Source of the DNA: Clavulina sp. PMI_390
Lineage: Eukaryota > Basidiomycota > Agaricomycetes > Cantharellales > Hydnaceae
Length of the DNA: 58,500 nt
NCBI GenBank assembly: GCA_015039315.1
Contig: WIDE01000080.1
Location: 1 to 58,500, forward strand
Direction of reading: 5' to 3'
Of the stretch, positions 1 to 12,239 are shown one piece after another. The notes below the pieces were generated by a model. That model saw only the letters and a program-made list of their open reading frames with translations. It ran no database searches and was not told the origin of the DNA. The position numbers and the translations under genes were made by a program. Each line of letters starts with the position of its first letter. Within the stretch, counting starts at the first letter, position 1.

Positions 1-1858
1 AGCTCCCTGTTCAGCGCGTGAGTTTTCTTCCTCGAAATGAGACCCTGCCCCGCACGATTGCTGTGCTCACCCTCATCTTAACACAGTGCTTTCCCCACTT
101 GCTGGAAGACCTACAAGGTCTGCAACAAGCAGTGGACCTTTGCTGTCAGCTACCTCGAGATCATCGGCATTATCTGCGGCCAGATTCTGGTCGGTATTCA
201 GGGTGATTGGATCGGTCGTCGTTTCGGTCTCGTCCAAGATGCCGTCGTCATGTCTATTGGCACTGTTATGCTTATTGCCGCCTGGGGAACCACCCTTGAG
301 GGCTGGGTCATTTGCTATGCTTGGGCTCTTTGGTGGTATGGTATGTGCAGCAGTTTCCGGTCCCTGGATTCCCCCCACCAGTCAGCTCAATGCTATTTTA
401 CTCTTCAGGTGTTGGTGTCGGTGGAGAATATCCCATGACATCCACCCGCTCGATGGAGAAGAACCGTGGCAAGTCCGGCGCGAGCAACGACAGACTCCAC
501 CGTGGTCGTGATGTCCAGCTCGCCTTCCTCATGCAAGGCTGGGGCCAGCTTTACAACCAGGTCCTGCTGATCGTCCTTCTTCTCATCTTCAACCACCATG
601 GCAATCCCCCATACTCCAAGACCGTCACCCAGTGGACTTACCGTCTCTCCTTCGTTGGTGTCCTCCCCTTCACTCTCTACCTGGTGTATTATCGTCTGTA
701 CAAGGTCCAGTACGCCGATGAGGCCCTCAACCGCTCTCGCGCACGCCTCCACACCTCAGGCTACGATTACGATTCCCTCAGGATGGCATTCGGCCATTAC
801 TGGCCCCGTCTGATGGCGACTGCCGGTGGATGGTTCTGCAATGATTTCTTCTTCTACGGGAACAAGATCTTCCAGGGCCAGTTCATCGCTATCATCGCGC
901 CTGGCTCTTCGCTCATGACCGGCTGGCTGTACAACCTCATCAACATTGGTGTCTCTCTTGTTGGTTATTATGCCGCTGCGTACTACATTGACAACAAGTT
1001 CTACGGCCGCAAGCGTATGCAGACCATGGGGTGAGTTTCAGTCTTTCGGCGTGTTGGCACCCGCAAGCCCCCTGCTCCTGCGTTTCAATGGCCTGTTGCC
1101 CGAGTTCTGCCGCTTACCCATGCTGTCTGGTCTATTCTTAGCTTCGTGTGGGACTTTATTTGCTTTGTGATCCCCGCCTTTGCGTACGAGACGATGACCA
1201 AACCGGGTGCTGGTATCAAGGCCTTCCAGTTCCTCTACTTCTTCTCCTCGTTCTGGAACCAGTTCGGCCCCAACGCTACTTCTGTGAGTTCCCTTGGTTC
1301 TGCACACCGTGGAATTTCCATCACTGACCTGATCTTCTTTAGTTCCTTGTTGCTGCCGAATGCTACCCGACGTCGATCCGCTCCTCTGCGCACGGGTTCT
1401 CCGCTGCGTGGGGCAAGCTCGGTGCTCTTGCACCTTCTGTCCTCTACAACTACATCACGCCCAAGCAACGTTTCAAGGTCGTTCCTTGGTTCGGTATCGC
1501 GGGTATCCTGTTCACCGAAATCTTCCTCCCCGACACCACTGGCCTGGATCTCCGTGAGCAAGAGCGCTACTGGACATACGTGCGTGCAGGCCGCGAGCAC
1601 GAGTATCACGGCATAGCAGTACACCCGCAGCATCTGTCACTATGGGAGCGTGTTGTTCAGAAGCGTCATTTGCAGTACGACCCTGTCAAGGATCGTGCAG
1701 CAAAGATTGACGAGCTGCGCGTGACATGGGAAGCGATGCAGCGCGAGAGCATTGATGAGAAGGCCGGTACCTACGATGGTGTTGATGCCGATGACGCATC
1801 ATTTGTTGATGAGGATGTCCACTCGTACTTCTCGGCGCAGCAGCTGTCAAAGGCATAA
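1..1858 (+). CDS. MFS transporter, phosphate:H+ symporter-like (5' partial)
   Basis: Exons 1-17, 87-340, 409-1030, 1142-1283, 1343-1858; the 5' end lies outside the window and 516 residues remain. It is a polytopic major facilitator that probably moves phosphate or a phosphorylated metabolite across the plasma membrane with protons. What I see: the MFS loop motif GDWIGRRFG after the first visible helices, a glycine-rich helix followed by GEYPMTSTRSMEK, a long central loop, then AECYPTSIRSSAHGFSAAWG, which matches the PHS-family signature around helix 11. The charged C-terminal tail is about 95 residues and lacks further helices. The PHS subfamily follows from these motifs. The substrate is inference, and glycerophosphodiester or organic-acid transport is possible. 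All junctions keep frame, with introns of 67-111 bp. Confidence 0.85.
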
Positions 1859-2471
1859 TCCCACTCGCCTCCCTTCCTTCACTGATCCTTCTTCCGGGTC
1901 CTTCTTTCGCTTTCGCTGTGCTTCCCTTTTCTAGTTTCTCGTTTCCAAAAGCTCGAAGGCGCCTCTCCATGGGACCGTTTCCGATTATTTCCTTTCTCGC
2001 TTTCTGTGGTGTTAGAGCTCATCTCTAGATATATTCCCCATTATTCCAACTCATTCCTCTCAGTCTCCTCTGCTTCCCGTAATAGGAGTAACGTTACACG
2101 ATCTGTTTGTCCACATGTACCATTTTGCATCCACAGTTCTAGTTATTGAATACGACCAGCTTTGTCGACACATCGAGTGCATCTGTGATTGCTCTGACAG
2201 TGATATCCAATCGTCTAGTTGGGCGAGCAACATCTTGAAACAGCAGGTTCCATTGTTGTTACAGGTGTACACGTCGAGCGTACTATAAAGCTACAAATCT
2301 ATTGATATGCTCAGAGAGCGAGAAGATACAGTATAACCGAAACGGAGGGGAAGCTGTCTATGGAGTAGGGTACAATCTATGAGACGGTGGAGAGCAGAAG
2401 CAACCGAGGTGGTAAGCGAATGTTGCAATAACGAGTCTGAATACCAACGTGGAAGGTTAAACGAGGCCAGA
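1859..2471. other. Convergent 3' intergenic region
   Basis: This stretch separates the stop codons of the MFS transporter (+) and the DUF1992 gene (-). It has pyrimidine-rich 3' flank just after 1858 and no open frame with coding character. I see no gene, repeat or structured RNA in it. Confidence 0.6.
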
Positions 2472-4378
2472 CTATGAGCCGTAACGATCAGAATTCTCCT
2501 GCGTTTGGCTCTGCGAGCGACCCAACATCCTCGAGATCATCTCTCCAAAGCCAAAGTTCCAATCTACGCCGGACCCCGCCGTCGTTGACACTGAAGGATC
2601 AGCACTCGAGCCTCCTGCCGCACCAACAGACGATGAGTGGCCCGGACTAATCGAGCGCTCGAGTAGGCTCGCACCACCCGCTGTCAGATTCTGCCGCCTC
2701 ACAGAGAGTTCGGCGTGAATAAGAGCTGCAGAGTCCTCGAAGCACGACTCGAGCTCGGTGCGTAGTTGGACGTATGGCTTGCGCACCGCGTAGGGCGCCG
2801 CGTTATTATATTTTCGGATGGTCGCGTTGATATCAGAGGTTTGCTTCTCGTGGTACCTAAGCGAGTGGAGCAAAGGAACAATTGCGAGATTAGCTGAGCG
2901 ACCAGACGAGGAGGTAGTCGACCGTGGACGGAGGGGATTTGCTTACGATGCTTCGCGCTCTTCCCATTCTTGATCACGTAGACGGGCGAGGTGCTCAACG
3001 GAGATTTCACCGAGCATTGAGGCTGGGCGGTCGGCTGTTAGCATACGGATAACGCGCCTGATCCAAGACGCCCTCAACGAATGGCGATAATTTGACAAGG
3101 AGCTGGTAAGTTCTAGACATTTGCAATGTGAGAGACGAATAGGCGAATTAGCTCTTATGCTGCTGCTGTGCCCATCGAGGCTAGAACAACGCCATGTGGA
3201 ATAGTTGTACCATGCTGAAGCTCCACCCACGGGGGTGCGGCGCCTTGCCGTTGCACAATGCGGTTCATTAAGAATTCTTCACGAGCGATAAAGGGATTAC
3301 TTTCAGCATCGTCTCGAGCGAGAGGCTTCCCCCGTCCGGTCAGATTGTCGAATTGACCTTTTGCTCGAGCACGCTACAAGTCATAGAGCAAAATAAAAGA
3401 TGAGTCAAAATCTGCCATAATAGTGAAGAGGTGCAGGCAAAACCTCTATCTTGTCCTCAATGAGTGAATTCCAGGCTCTCATGCTATGAGGGTTTCGACT
3501 GCGGTAGGATGACGTCTGCGCAGGCGCCGGCTTTTTCCTTGCTTGAGGCTGAGGATCATCGTCATCATCTTCTCCCAAGGCGCTCTGATCTCGCGCAGTG
3601 GAAGAAGAACCCCCAGATTTGACGGCCTCCAGCGAGCCACCTAGCTTATAGTCAATCATAGCTTCTCGAGCCTGGGTCAATCGACCTGCACTTAAAGCAA
3701 GTTTTCTTTGGCGACGAGCTTCGGCCCGTGCTCTTGGGTCCTCCATGGACGAAATAGGAACCGAATCGATCGTTCGAACGCCTGTGGGAGAGGCAGGAAG
3801 GCGCCCATACTTGATGGCTGGTGAGACAGTAGCATGCGAAGGGGCTTTGAAGGTGACTAGCCAAGGCCGGTATTCTCCATCAAAGTGGGTAGAAGGTGAT
3901 GCATCAGAGGTGTGAGCATCGGATACAGAAGCAGTTTCGTTGGAATTCAGCTCGTTAGCTGGTTGGTCTGTGGAAGACGGAGAAGGAATGATTCGAGTGG
4001 GCCCAAGAGATGGGTGTCGGGATACGGCGTCTTTAATCTTTTCATCAGAGCTGATAATTGACCCAGTGCGAAGGGGCTTGTACTTGTCCATCAGCATTCG
4101 GAGAACTGCGTCCTGGATGCGTTCTTCACCATCCCTGCCAAAGCCGTCGGGAATCGAAGGGGATGTATTTGATTGACAGCCCGAAACAATCAAACATGGT
4201 AGTCTCACCAGTTTGGATATTCTTCAGGTTGTTTCCCCTTGGACTTGGCTTGGCGAGCTTCCTCATGCTCCTCAGCTTCTGCGTCAGCAAACAGTTTCGA
4301 ACTCGAAGAGGGTCGTCTGAGGAGAAGTGCAGCAGCGAAGCTATTCTTAGCCCTTCGCGAGGTGCTTCGTATGATCAT
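2472..4378 (-). CDS. DUF1992 (DNAJC28-type) mitochondrial protein
   Basis: Read on the minus strand: exons 4378-4209, 4134-3444, 3373-3211, 3112-2947, 2856-2472; 524 residues. The core is the DUF1992 domain at about residues 278-345. It opens with WNSLIEDKIERARAKGQFDN, continues LTGRGKPLARDD, then EEFLMNRIVQRQGAAPPWVE, and is followed by a helical tail (RASWIRRVIRMLT). This is the conserved block of DNAJC28 homologues, which have no certain function. I chose the ATG at 4378 because it starts a typical presequence (MIIRSTSRRAKNSF) rich in Arg/Ser and free of acid, so import into mitochondria is likely. An in-frame ATG at 4447 would bury that presequence. Intron 2 has a weak donor (GTTTTG), but the fused reading IERARAKG fits the family exactly. 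No J domain is present. Confidence 0.85.
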
Positions 4379-4679
4379 GGCGGGCAAATCGTCACAGCTG
4401 CACTGACGAAACTTGGCCGAGTTGCCAGACGTGTGCCAACAAGCCACAACAGAGTGCTTGCAACAATTTCCTTATTATTTCTCACATTCTAACAGCTTCA
4501 CAACTGCTCGACGAATTGCTCACACTAGGATTTTTTAATATTCTTCTGAGGGTTTCGTATTGTTCCAAGCTCCCAACAGCCTTGACCCTGCCTGGGCTGA
4601 GAAATCTTGTCTCAACGATCAAGAACTTATCTCGAAAGCTGCGGGGTCGCGTATACATTAAGTAGCCACCGGGGATCCC
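4379..4679. promoter_or_regulatory. Divergent promoter region, DUF1992 gene / F-box gene 1
   Basis: About 300 bp lie between the two divergent start codons (4378 on minus, 4680 on plus). I see no convincing TATA box and no open frame of note. It must carry the 5' flanks of both genes. Confidence 0.45.
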
Positions 4680-6473
4680 ATGGATGAACTTCGTGACCCG
4701 GTCAACCAGGACGATCAGCTGAACTCTCCGACTAATCATGCATATCTCAAAACACTCATCGCCATGCTGGAGAAACGTCTCGAAACCAGCCACCCGTCGA
4801 CCTCAATCAATCCATCTCCAATACTAGGTGATGGCTACAGATTTGAGTGAGCTTTTAATTCGTTAACCTCGACTGTGACATACTGGGTGATCTTGAGAGA
4901 TAAATCATTGACCTTTTATCATAGTCCCACTCCTGGCGTATCCAGTCTTGCTTCCAAAATTTCCGAAATCGAACAAGAGAAAAACGCTCTCTCTCGATTT
5001 TTGGCGAATGTTGAGGCAGAGCACCGAGAATGGACAATCGCGCACTCGCGGGCGGCCAACGCACAGCAACCTATCAACCTTCTCCCAGACACAGTGATTG
5101 AGAGTATTCTCCTTTACACTTATAATGGCATGACTAAGTATGACCCATCCGGAATTTCCTGGGGTCGGAATCACTACAAAACGCTGAACGTTCTGATGAG
5201 CGTCTGTCATCGATGGTTTGCTCGAGTGATCGGCTTGCCATGGCTTTGGCAGAAAGTCTTTTTTGCTCCCGAAATACCTTTTGCCCGGTCCTCCCTCAAT
5301 TTATCACGCGCAGGAGCCACCACTATCTCATGTATTGTTGATATGGAGAGTAGTAATGTGCCTCCAGACTGGTTCACCGACATGGGGAGCCTCGTCATCC
5401 CCAGCTTTCCACGATGTCACCAAATCACCCTAAAGGGCTACGAAGATACCATGGTGAGCTTCCTGCCACTAAACTCACCAATCCCGACCGTGGAGTCCAT
5501 GCATATTGCAATGACCGCAAACGATTACACTGAGAAACCTTTTCTCCCACCCCTCTTATTTGGACCGGGTCTCGGCCCTACAATTTCGCTATCAGTGCTG
5601 CATTTAAAGGTCATAAAAAGGACCAGTTGGAAGTCGGCACCATTTGGCGACATCCTTGGATTGGGAAGTCTTAACCTTGAAAGCCTCTCCCAGCTCACAA
5701 TCGACTTTGACCTTGCCAACGAGCTTCGATGGGATTTCCTGCGTCAATGCTCAAATTTGGAGATGCTGGAAGTAATCCACGACTCTTTTGTTAACCCTCG
5801 TCATATTGTTTCTTCCGCCCATGCTAGTGAGGAAGTTATTTACCTCCCGCACCTATCTTCAGCCAAGTTCAGAGGGGTCCCACGGCTCTCATCATTTGAG
5901 GTCATATGCGTTCCGAGCCTCCAAGAGCTGGATGTGCGAGCCCTTGTACTCTCAACCCAGCCTCGAGGACTCAGCTCTCTCGACTCGAGCAATACTCCAC
6001 ACCTTCGCTCATTGACGGCAGGCGCCACGGAAGAAGAGTACAGCGTGGAGGCGTGGACGCAATTCCTCGAGGCCCAACCACTCCTCGAACTCTTCCGCTG
6101 CTTCGAACCCAAGAATTTCCTCGTGGCCTTGCAGGTACATCGCTCAAATAACAGAAAGTCCCGCCTTCGTCACGTCGATATATTGTGGTCGCTCCTCCCT
6201 CACCTGGTCGATCCACCGCTCCGTCGTGGGCAGGCGCAGGAGCTGATGGCGCAGCTCTCAGATGAAATCATCGCCTTGCTACCACCGGCGTCTCAAGCCC
6301 TAGCTGAGGATGTCCCTGGCCTGCGCTTCACCCTCAACCTAAACAACGTGCTCCCTCGATTCCGCAAGTACTTGAGTGACGAGATCCGGAACCATCCTCA
6401 AGTTCGGGTTATTCCCTTGGCTGAGCCTTGGGGAAAGCATCCAGAGTGGCCAGTAGGATGGTTTGATGAGTGA
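4680..6473 (+). CDS. F-box protein 1
   Basis: Exons 4680-4846 and 4925-6473; 571 residues. It is a probable substrate receptor of an SCF ubiquitin ligase. The small first exon (MDELRDPVNQDDQ..., 55 codons) joins in phase 2 (GA|T) to an exon beginning PTPGVSSLASKI. A coiled-coil-like stretch follows (SEIEQEKNALSRFLANVEAE), then the F-box at about residues 95-145 (INLLPDTVIESILLYTY ... VCHRWFARVIGLPWLWQKV), then leucine-rich strands with spacing like an LRR or beta-solenoid. The C-terminus ends in IPLAEPWGKHPEW, a motif that recurs in the three tandem F-box genes at 52.8-58.4 kb, so this is a distant member of the same family. The target is unknown. Confidence 0.85.
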
Positions 6474-6859
6474 GTTGTAATGAAGAATATCCTCGCATGA
6501 GATCTGGTCGGTTGTCCTCAGATTAGTGTATCATCTGAAGCCGAGCTTCAGTAACAGTTCAGGGCGACTGTCTTGAATAGTCTCAAGAAAAGGACGGAGA
6601 GGGGGAAACAAGACAGGCAATCGATGCATAAGAATTGAATGTACGTACAAGGAAACACGGCGAGGACACAGTTATAGAATCTTATAGGTGGTACGAATGA
6701 CGTCACGAGAGGTAGAATAGCACGAAGCATGCGCAGAAGCTCGCCATGCAAGAATGAATGAAAACGAAGCAAACAAATTGTCTTTTCCCCATTGGTGATG
6801 ACCAGGACTCCGTGTTATGCATTCGGCGCCATGATTGGGAACATACGAGAAGAAGTTGT
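6474..6859. other. Convergent 3' intergenic region
   Basis: The region lies between the stop codons of F-box gene 1 (+) and the RanBP1 gene (-). It is AT-richer than its flanks, as expected of 3' ends. No gene or structured element is visible. Confidence 0.5.
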
Positions 6860-7996
6860 CTACTCTTCCTTCTTCTCCTCTTCTGGCTTGGTCTCCGTCG
6901 ACCCAGGGGCAACGGCGTCCTTGACGGCGTCAGGAATAGCGTTTGCAACGGTCTCAGCAATAGATGAGATCACGCCAGTAGTAGCGGCAGGCTCTTCCTC
7001 TCTCTTAGCCTCCTCTGCCGCAGGCTCGGCTGCTGGAGCCTCTTCAGTCTTAGCTGGTTCGGCAGCCTCTGCGGGAGCAGGAGTCTCCTCTGTGCTGGTG
7101 GCAGCGGGAGCAGCGGCTGCTGCGATATCAGCGTTTTGTTTTTGCGCCTCCTCGAATGCAGTCTTGAATTGGCCAGCATCTGTAAAAGTGCGGAATTACG
7201 GTAGCGCCTTATGTGAGCGACCATTGAATGGCTACGATGCCAAAACGATTGCACATACTGTCAGAGTTTGCAAAGCGGATGGCAAGGGTTTCGGCGGTTG
7301 GAGCACCCTCAGATACATCGGCAGCAACCTTCCATACCCAGCTTCGATCGGACCCGATATTGGGTTGAAGCTTCATGTCAGCGGTGACTGCATACAAATG
7401 CACAGGTTGAAGCGCAGGTGGCGTAACGAGGAATGACATGAGATCGGGTCGATCAAGCATAAAAATTTCGGAGGAGAAAAGGGCGTACTGTAGTGGTTTG
7501 CGCAGACCTTGAGAGTCTTATCGCGTCGCATCACAAGTCGGACTTTCTTCGTGTCGCGATGTGCGAGGATGCGAACATCACCCGTGCCTCTTTCCTTCCA
7601 CTCGCTGGCCTCTGGGTCGAATCGGAAGAGCTTGGCACGCCTGGTAGCGGGCAATAATATAGGTCATAACATCGTTTGGGATATGAACCCAATGTTTTTG
7701 ACGCGGAGTCAACAAATGTGGCGGTGATCGCGATCAGCGTTGGAGAAAAAGGCACGCGTCAGGGCCCCCGTCTCGGCCACAAAGTTGATCATAGCGGCTC
7801 AACGCACATCTTGAACTGGACATCTTCATCCTCCTCCATCGTCTTTGTCTGGATCTTGTCCCCTTCACTCAATTGATGGACGGGGGCGAATTGAGGGTCG
7901 ACCTCCTCCTCCTAGCGGCCCAAAAACGGCGTTATCAGTAGATCGTCGCGGATGAACGCGTTCTAAACATGCCTTTGTCTCGCCGAATGTTGCCAT
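6860..7996 (-). CDS. YRB1: Ran-specific GTPase-activating protein (RanBP1/Yrb1 homologue)
   Basis: Minus-strand exons 7996-7973, 7911-7808, 7640-7489, 7387-7259, 7179-6860; 242 residues. It binds Ran-GTP in the cytoplasm and helps RanGAP release export complexes. The Ran-binding domain (about residues 15-150) carries the family landmarks in order: [58 protein letters not shown], and [15 protein letters not shown] followed by [10 protein letters not shown]. The tail is Ala/Glu/Pro-rich and acidic, ending EEEKKEE. The first exon encodes only MATFGETK. The best model needs a GC donor (AAG|GCATGT), because reading on hits a stop and no GT donor in the right phase joins [11 protein letters not shown]. 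Confidence 0.92.
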
Positions 7997-8135
7997 TGTG
8001 GATGATTAAGTGTGAGTCGGTAGTGGAAGTGAGTCGTCAAAGTTGGAATATTCCAGGAGATCAAGCGCAATCTTCCGGCGGGTCCGAAGTTCCCACGCTC
8101 CCGCACCAACCTCGCTGCTTGGCTCTGTCCACAAA
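7997..8135. promoter_or_regulatory. 139-bp bidirectional promoter, RanBP1 gene / cactin gene
   Basis: The two divergent start codons (7996 minus, 8136 plus) are only 139 bp apart, so both genes share this control region. I see no TATA box. An upstream in-frame ATG for cactin at 8043 exists, but the residues it would add are not cactin-like. Confidence 0.6.
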
Positions 8136-10738
8136 ATGCCTCGTTCTCGGTCACGATCACCTTCTTCACGACCTCGAGATGATAGGCAATCGTCATCTCG
8201 TCGCGATGATCGAGACCGGCGACGAGACCGCGACAGGAACGACGACCGCCACTATTCGTCCAGCACCAGACGACGTTCTCGCTCTCGTTCTCCTGACGTA
8301 GACAACTCTCGGAAGAGGGGGAGGGATGGAGATGGTGGGCACCGCAGCTCGCGGGATCATCGTGCAGACTCTGATGATGAGAGAGACAGAAAGTAAGTTC
8401 AATAGCTAGATTATTCGCAAACCTTGGCGGAGCATTGACTCATTATTGCATCTAGACGACGACGTGAGAAGGCGGCGCGAAAAGCTGAAAAGCAGCGTCT
8501 GAGGGAGGAAGAAGATGCGCGCCAGGTCGCGGAACTCAGTGTTTATAGTGCGACTGACAATCCGTTCCATGACACCAATCTTGGCCAACAGTTCAAGTGG
8601 CACAAAAAGGCTGAGAAGGAAAAGAAGCAGGGTTTAAGTGCAGAAGAAGCACGGCGAAGAGATGAGCTCCGACGGGAAGAGGCCAAGGTATGAGCCCAAG
8701 CCAATGCTACTCGACTGAACGTACTGAGCGTCATTGCAGGAAGAGCTGGAACGTCTCAACAAGCGCCGCGCCGAACGAGAGATTGAGCAACAACTTCGCG
8801 AAGAGGAAGAAGCTCGTCTTGCTCGAATGGCAGAATCAGCACAAATGGCGGACTGGATTGCCAAGGAGGGCGACTTCCAGCTTGAACAGGAACGGCGACG
8901 AGCTGGGATCCGGCTCAAAGAGCGCCGTGCCAAGGCTGTCGATTTCCTTGCCCTCAACCTCAAGTTTGCTGGTCCGAATGCCGGGACTGAAGCCGAAGAT
9001 GATGGCCTGGGTTTGGATGAGATTGGTCTCGAGATCGATCTGGACGAGCCCTATGCTATTTTCGATGTACGTATTCCTTTTCTTCACTGCATCATAATCC
9101 ATACTTCCCCTGACTTCTTGTATAGAATCTGAATTCTGCAGAAACAGAAGAACTGCATGACGATATCGAAAAATATTTACGACTAGAGGTTGCAGATTTG
9201 AACATCAATTTCTGGACAGTACGTGTGGTTTGATCTCGCTTCTTATTCAGAATTCTAAACTGTTTCCTTTCAGAACATGATGATTATCTGCAAAGATCGC
9301 CTCGAAAAGCTAGACCTGGCCACGAAAGCTGGGCCTGAGGCGTCAGCAAAAGCCCGAGACGTCAACGCAGCTGTAGAATCGGAGATCGATCAGCTGCTAC
9401 AAGGGAAGTCTACGGACCAACTGAACCAGCTCCAACGGCAAATTCAGGCTAAACTCAGCAGTGGGGAGCCAATTGATGTGGATTATTGGGAAAGTCTTCT
9501 CAAGAGCCTGTTGGTGTGGAAAGCAAGGGTGCGTACTTCCTGATAATGCACACTCTCGTTCTATGCTTACAGCAAAATGGGATTTTTACAGGCAACTCTC
9601 AAGAGTATGCACGAGGTTGTCGTTATGAATCGTCTCGAACAGCTCCGGAAGAAGCAGCGCGACGAAGCGCTGTTAGCGTCTGAGCAGCTTCTAGCTGACG
9701 TCGCACAATTCGCAGACGATGACAAAGATGTTCAAATGGCTCCTGCTGACACTGATGTGGAGCCGTATGACCGTAGCATGAGCCCTTTGCCCTTCCAGCT
9801 TTCGTCATTACCTCCCGACCAGAGAGAAGTCGAGACAATCGAGGAGTTGGTCGACCGCGCTGCTTTGGTATGTTGTATTCCGTATAATCGGTTTTGTTGA
9901 AGCTATTACCTGACCTTGCTTTTCAGTTCGCTCTTCGGCGATCTGTCACCTCATCTCGCTTTGTTCCTCGTGCAGTACAGCAAGAGACCAAAGACAACAC
10001 TGCCGCATCAGGGGCCGATCTCGAAACGGAGGCGATGTACAAAGAGGCTCTCGATCGCGTGGATGCGGAGCGCGAGCGGAGGAATGCAGAGGGAGAGGAT
10101 GACGGTGATAGTGACGAGGAGTTCTTTGATCTTGAGGAGCTCATCGCGAACCCAGTAACATATACCTGGGAAGACAAGTACCGACCTCGAAAACCACGGT
10201 ATTTCAATCGTGTCCACACTGGATACGAGTGGAACAAGTACAACCAGACGCATTACGAGTACGTATATACACCCATCATTTTTCACTCATTAATATCACT
10301 TGATCTGATAACTTTATTCTCTATCCAGTACCGACAACCCTCCTCCCAAGGTTGTCCAAGGCTACAAATTCAACATCTTCTACCCTGATCTCATCGACAA
10401 AACCGTCGCGCCGACATACAAAATCGTTCGCGAACCTGGGAATAGTGATACTGTTCTGCTTCGCTTCATCGCTGGCCCTCCATATGAGGACATTGCGTTC
10501 CGAATCGTGAACCGCGAATGGGAGTACTCACATAAGAGGTATGTATTTATGAACCTTGCGATACTTGAGATACTGGTAACGAACTCGATTGTCGTATATA
10601 GGGGCTTCCGGAGTAGCTTCGATCGTGGCTGTCTCTCGTTATGGTTCAACTTCCGGCGAAACGTACGTGCCCACCCATTCTTCATCTTCCTCAGCTCCAA
10701 TATGCTGATTCTCTCTTCCGTAGTTCTATCGCAAGTAG
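8136..10738 (+). CDS. Cactin, splicing-associated protein
   Basis: Ten exons: 8136-8392, 8456-8687, 8740-9066, 9126-9218, 9274-9528, 9592-9867, 9927-10258, 10329-10538, 10602-10662, 10724-10738; 685 residues. Cactin is a nuclear spliceosome-associated protein (S. pombe Cay1), needed for accurate splicing. In order I see: an N-terminal Arg/Ser/Asp-rich region (residues 1-85), a Lys/Glu-rich coiled coil, the middle cactin domain (EKYLRLEVADLNINFWTN then DRLEKLDLATKA), an acidic linker (DDGDSDEEFFDLEE), and the highly conserved C-terminal domain (YTWEDKYRPRKPRYFNRVH ... GYKFNIFYPDLIDKT ... GFRSSFDRGCLSLWFNFRRN) ending FYRK. The last exon is 15 nt. Introns are 52-70 bp. Confidence 0.95.
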
Positions 10739-10841
10739 TCTTACAATCACCTGGCTACTGCCTGTCTACATCTATCAAATTTGCATATAAACTTGTACAT
10801 TTGTACATCGTAATGTGATTCGCCAACCTTGGGCCATAAGC

Positions 10842-11417
10842 TCACTTGCTCTCTACTTCACCGAACTCTCCATCCCACTTCTCCGCGCTCTCTGGGATGG
10901 CGATGATTGCCCTCTTGCACCATATGTGCACAGCCTTATTCCAGTCAAGCGCACCCTCACCATCATCGATACAACCTCCTTTCACGTTCATCGTCTCACC
11001 ACCAACTGTAGTGTGGAGGAGGCGACTTCCGCAAGATTTGCAAAAGTAACAGTTTCTTTGTTTGCCAGAGTCGCTCATACGTGTCCATAATGAAATGTAC
11101 TCCGAGGACAGGATGCTGCTGGTGTCAAAATTGGGAAACTGGGCACTGAGGGCGAATGCCGATGCCGTTTGTTTCTGACATTCCTGTGCGTATTAGAAGC
11201 GCCATGAAGAGGCAAGAAAACCATGCAGTAATATGGGAATAAAATCGTTTGTTAGTCTGACTGCTCGGGAATAATGCGCAAAATTTGAGCGGCGTAGGCT
11301 GGCGAATCTGCGCCTCCACAATATCCCACGCACTTTGCAGTGACAGATAAACAGCGCTGTAGGCCTGGCCATCGGAGTAACAAATTTGACTTTTCCGCAT
11401 TGGCATGAGACGTTCAT
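10842..11417 (-). CDS. GFA/CENP-V fold zinc protein 1
   Basis: Minus-strand exons 11417-11334 and 11183-10842; 141 residues, the usual size of the family. It belongs to the glutathione-dependent formaldehyde-activating enzyme (GFA)/CENP-V zinc fold. Zinc-ligand cysteines are seen as SCQCGKVKF, then CHCKECQKQTASAF across the splice junction, then CYFCKSCGSRLLH. GGETMNVKGGCIDD and HIWCKRAIIAIPE follow. Most fungal members have no proven reaction and formaldehyde activation is not general, so I do not claim it. The 150 bp intron is long for the gene size, and a second copy with the same intron position lies at 11695-12239. Confidence 0.88.
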
Positions 11418-11694
11418 GATAAGGAAAGCCCAGAATTTAGGGCGGTTCGGTTCTCGGTTGGCAGCAGGCCGATTTGTTGTCAATTGTTGACGCTCTGTAT
11501 CAGCTGCTTTCTGCAAGCTTGTGGGCTCAAAAGCCGACCGATGAGGACCGAATATAGGACACCATGCCATTATAAGCCTAGCTATAAAAGCCGTGGGAGG
11601 CATCGAAGGCTTACTCTGCCCCTAGGTACAGCTAGTACATGGCGATGCGATTCACTGACCCCCCTCTCACAATCCTCACGAGCATTCAAGAAGC

Positions 11695-12239
11695 TCACTT
11701 GCTCCCTGGCTCCTCATCCCATCCCTCCACTCCCTCCGGAATCGCGACTTTCGCTCTCTTGCACCATATATGTATCGCTTTGTTCCAATCAAGCACACTT
11801 TCCTCATCATCGATGCACCCTCCTTTCACAGTGATAGTTTCACCGCCTGGGGTGAGATGGAGCAGCCGACTTCCGCAAGAATTGCAGAAGTAGCAGTCTC
11901 TTTGCTTCCCAGAATCACTGATCCTTGTGTATAACGAGATGTACTCGGACGACAGGATGCTGTCCGTGTCGAAAGTGGGAAACTTGGCGCTCAGACTAAA
12001 AGCTGAAGCCGATTGTTTCTGGCATTCCTATATATGTTTATGGCACGGAAAAGAATCAAACAGTAGGCCATCAGTGAGAATCTCCACGACAGACGACATG
12101 GAACTTGAATGATGCAGGCTAGCGATCGGCCGATGGATAGCCGCACGACACGCACTTTGCAGTGACAGACAAACAATGCTATTGGTTTTGGCGTCCCAGT
12201 GACGAATTTGACCCGCCCACATTGGCACGAAACATTCAT
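11695..12239 (-). CDS. GFA/CENP-V fold zinc protein 2 (tandem copy)
   Basis: Minus-strand exons 12239-12156 and 12027-11695; 138 residues. It is a tandem duplicate of the gene at 10842-11417: the first exon is exactly 84 nt in both, the intron is in phase 0 after CHCK in both, and all zinc-ligand cysteines are kept (SCQCGRVKF, CHCKECQKQSASAF, CYFCNSCGSRLLH). The C-termini differ (WDEEPGSK here, WDGEFGEVESK in copy 1). Both are intact, so both may be expressed. Substrate unknown. Confidence 0.88.
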
